Both the position numbers and the translations under genes were made by a program. From NCBI RefSeq assembly GCF_900105835.1, contig NZ_LT629783.1:1364001-1428000 (forward strand): DNA of 64,000 bases. The letters are read 5' to 3'. Positions 63,891 through 64,000 of the stretch are shown here, in pieces. The notes under the pieces are model-generated. The model did not search any database and had not been told where the DNA came from. It saw nothing but the letters and a program-made list of their open reading frames with translations. Source of the stretch: Pseudomonas fragi (GTDB lineage: Bacteria > Pseudomonadota > Gammaproteobacteria > Pseudomonadales > Pseudomonadaceae). Numbering within the stretch: position 1 is the stretch's first letter; the number at the start of each line of letters is the position of its first letter.

Positions 63891-64000
63891 CTGTATTCTC
63901 CTTATCCGGGCTGCCGCTTTATGGGCTTACGCTTTTTTGACGAGCAAGGCCGAGGAAGCAGACAGCATCACAATTCATGCCACGTTCAGGCTTTACCCTG
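63891..64000. other. Region upstream of fliD at the window edge
   Basis: 110 bases holding the fliD ribosome site (AAGGAGAATACAG). No gene end (flaG expected) and no convincing promoter could be recognised before the edge. Confidence 0.5.

Noticed and set aside
63891..64000. A -24/-12 promoter ahead of fliD (TGGCATGAATTG)
   Set aside because: A -24-like element exists but no GC dinucleotide lies at the right spacing for -12.

Overview
The window looks like chromosomal DNA of a fluorescent-group Pseudomonas: GC-rich, with Pseudomonas-type REP palindromes (GTGGGAGCGGGCTTGCYCGCGA and GTAGCCGCTGACGAGCG families) and the polar flagellar, chemotaxis and cytochrome c maturation gene order of that genus. 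No rRNA, tRNA, CRISPR, transposase or integrase was seen. Nearly everything is read from the minus strand; only the tail of an unknown gene (3..101), a fliK-like/flhB-like pair (10822..12707) and a LysR gene (14715..15575) are on plus.

Layout. 105..3540: a PhzF-like epimerase, a sodium:solute symporter overlapping a 43-residue membrane protein, and a proline-rich lipoprotein. 3670..10630: the complete ccmABCDEFGHI operon, every junction overlapping or close, including the short ccmD (58 residues). 10822..12707: a second FliK-like protein and a free-standing FlhB C-terminal-like domain. 12882..15575: an accessory amidase/VOC/LysR group bounded by REP palindromes, followed by a tandem duplication. 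15907..30087: DUF2802 gene, cheW, a ParP-like gene, parC, motD, motC, cheB, cheA, cheZ, cheY, fliA, fleN, flhF, flhA. 30207..38857: a ten-gene chaperone-usher fimbrial operon lying between flhA and flhB. 39270..46011: flhB, fliR, fliQ, fliP, fliO, fliN, fliM, fliL and fliK. 46089..48127: a phosphotransfer protein, a PP2C-type phosphatase/kinase that has lost its receiver domain, and a STAS antagonist. 48242..51121: a TccC/RHS toxin whose C-terminus carries an HExxH metalloprotease signature. 51370..63890: fliJ, fliI, fliH, fliG, fliF, fliE, fleR, fleS, fleQ, fliT, fliS and fliD.

How it works together. FleQ (with RpoN) heads the flagellar cascade, FleSR drives the middle genes and FliA the late ones. 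This agrees with -24/-12 promoter matches found ahead of flhA, fliL, fliK, fliE and fleS and a FliA-type promoter ahead of the parP-like/cheW group. FlhF and FleN set the place and number of flagella, ParC/ParP place the chemotaxis array, and MotCD is a second stator. Three unrelated accessory blocks (amidase/LysR, fimbriae, RHS toxin) sit inside this motility region, each at a transcription-unit boundary. The most unusual items are the metalloprotease-tipped TccC-like toxin without visible partners, the receiver-less HsbR-like regulator next to a retained Hpt gene, and the fimbrial operon that splits flhA from flhB.
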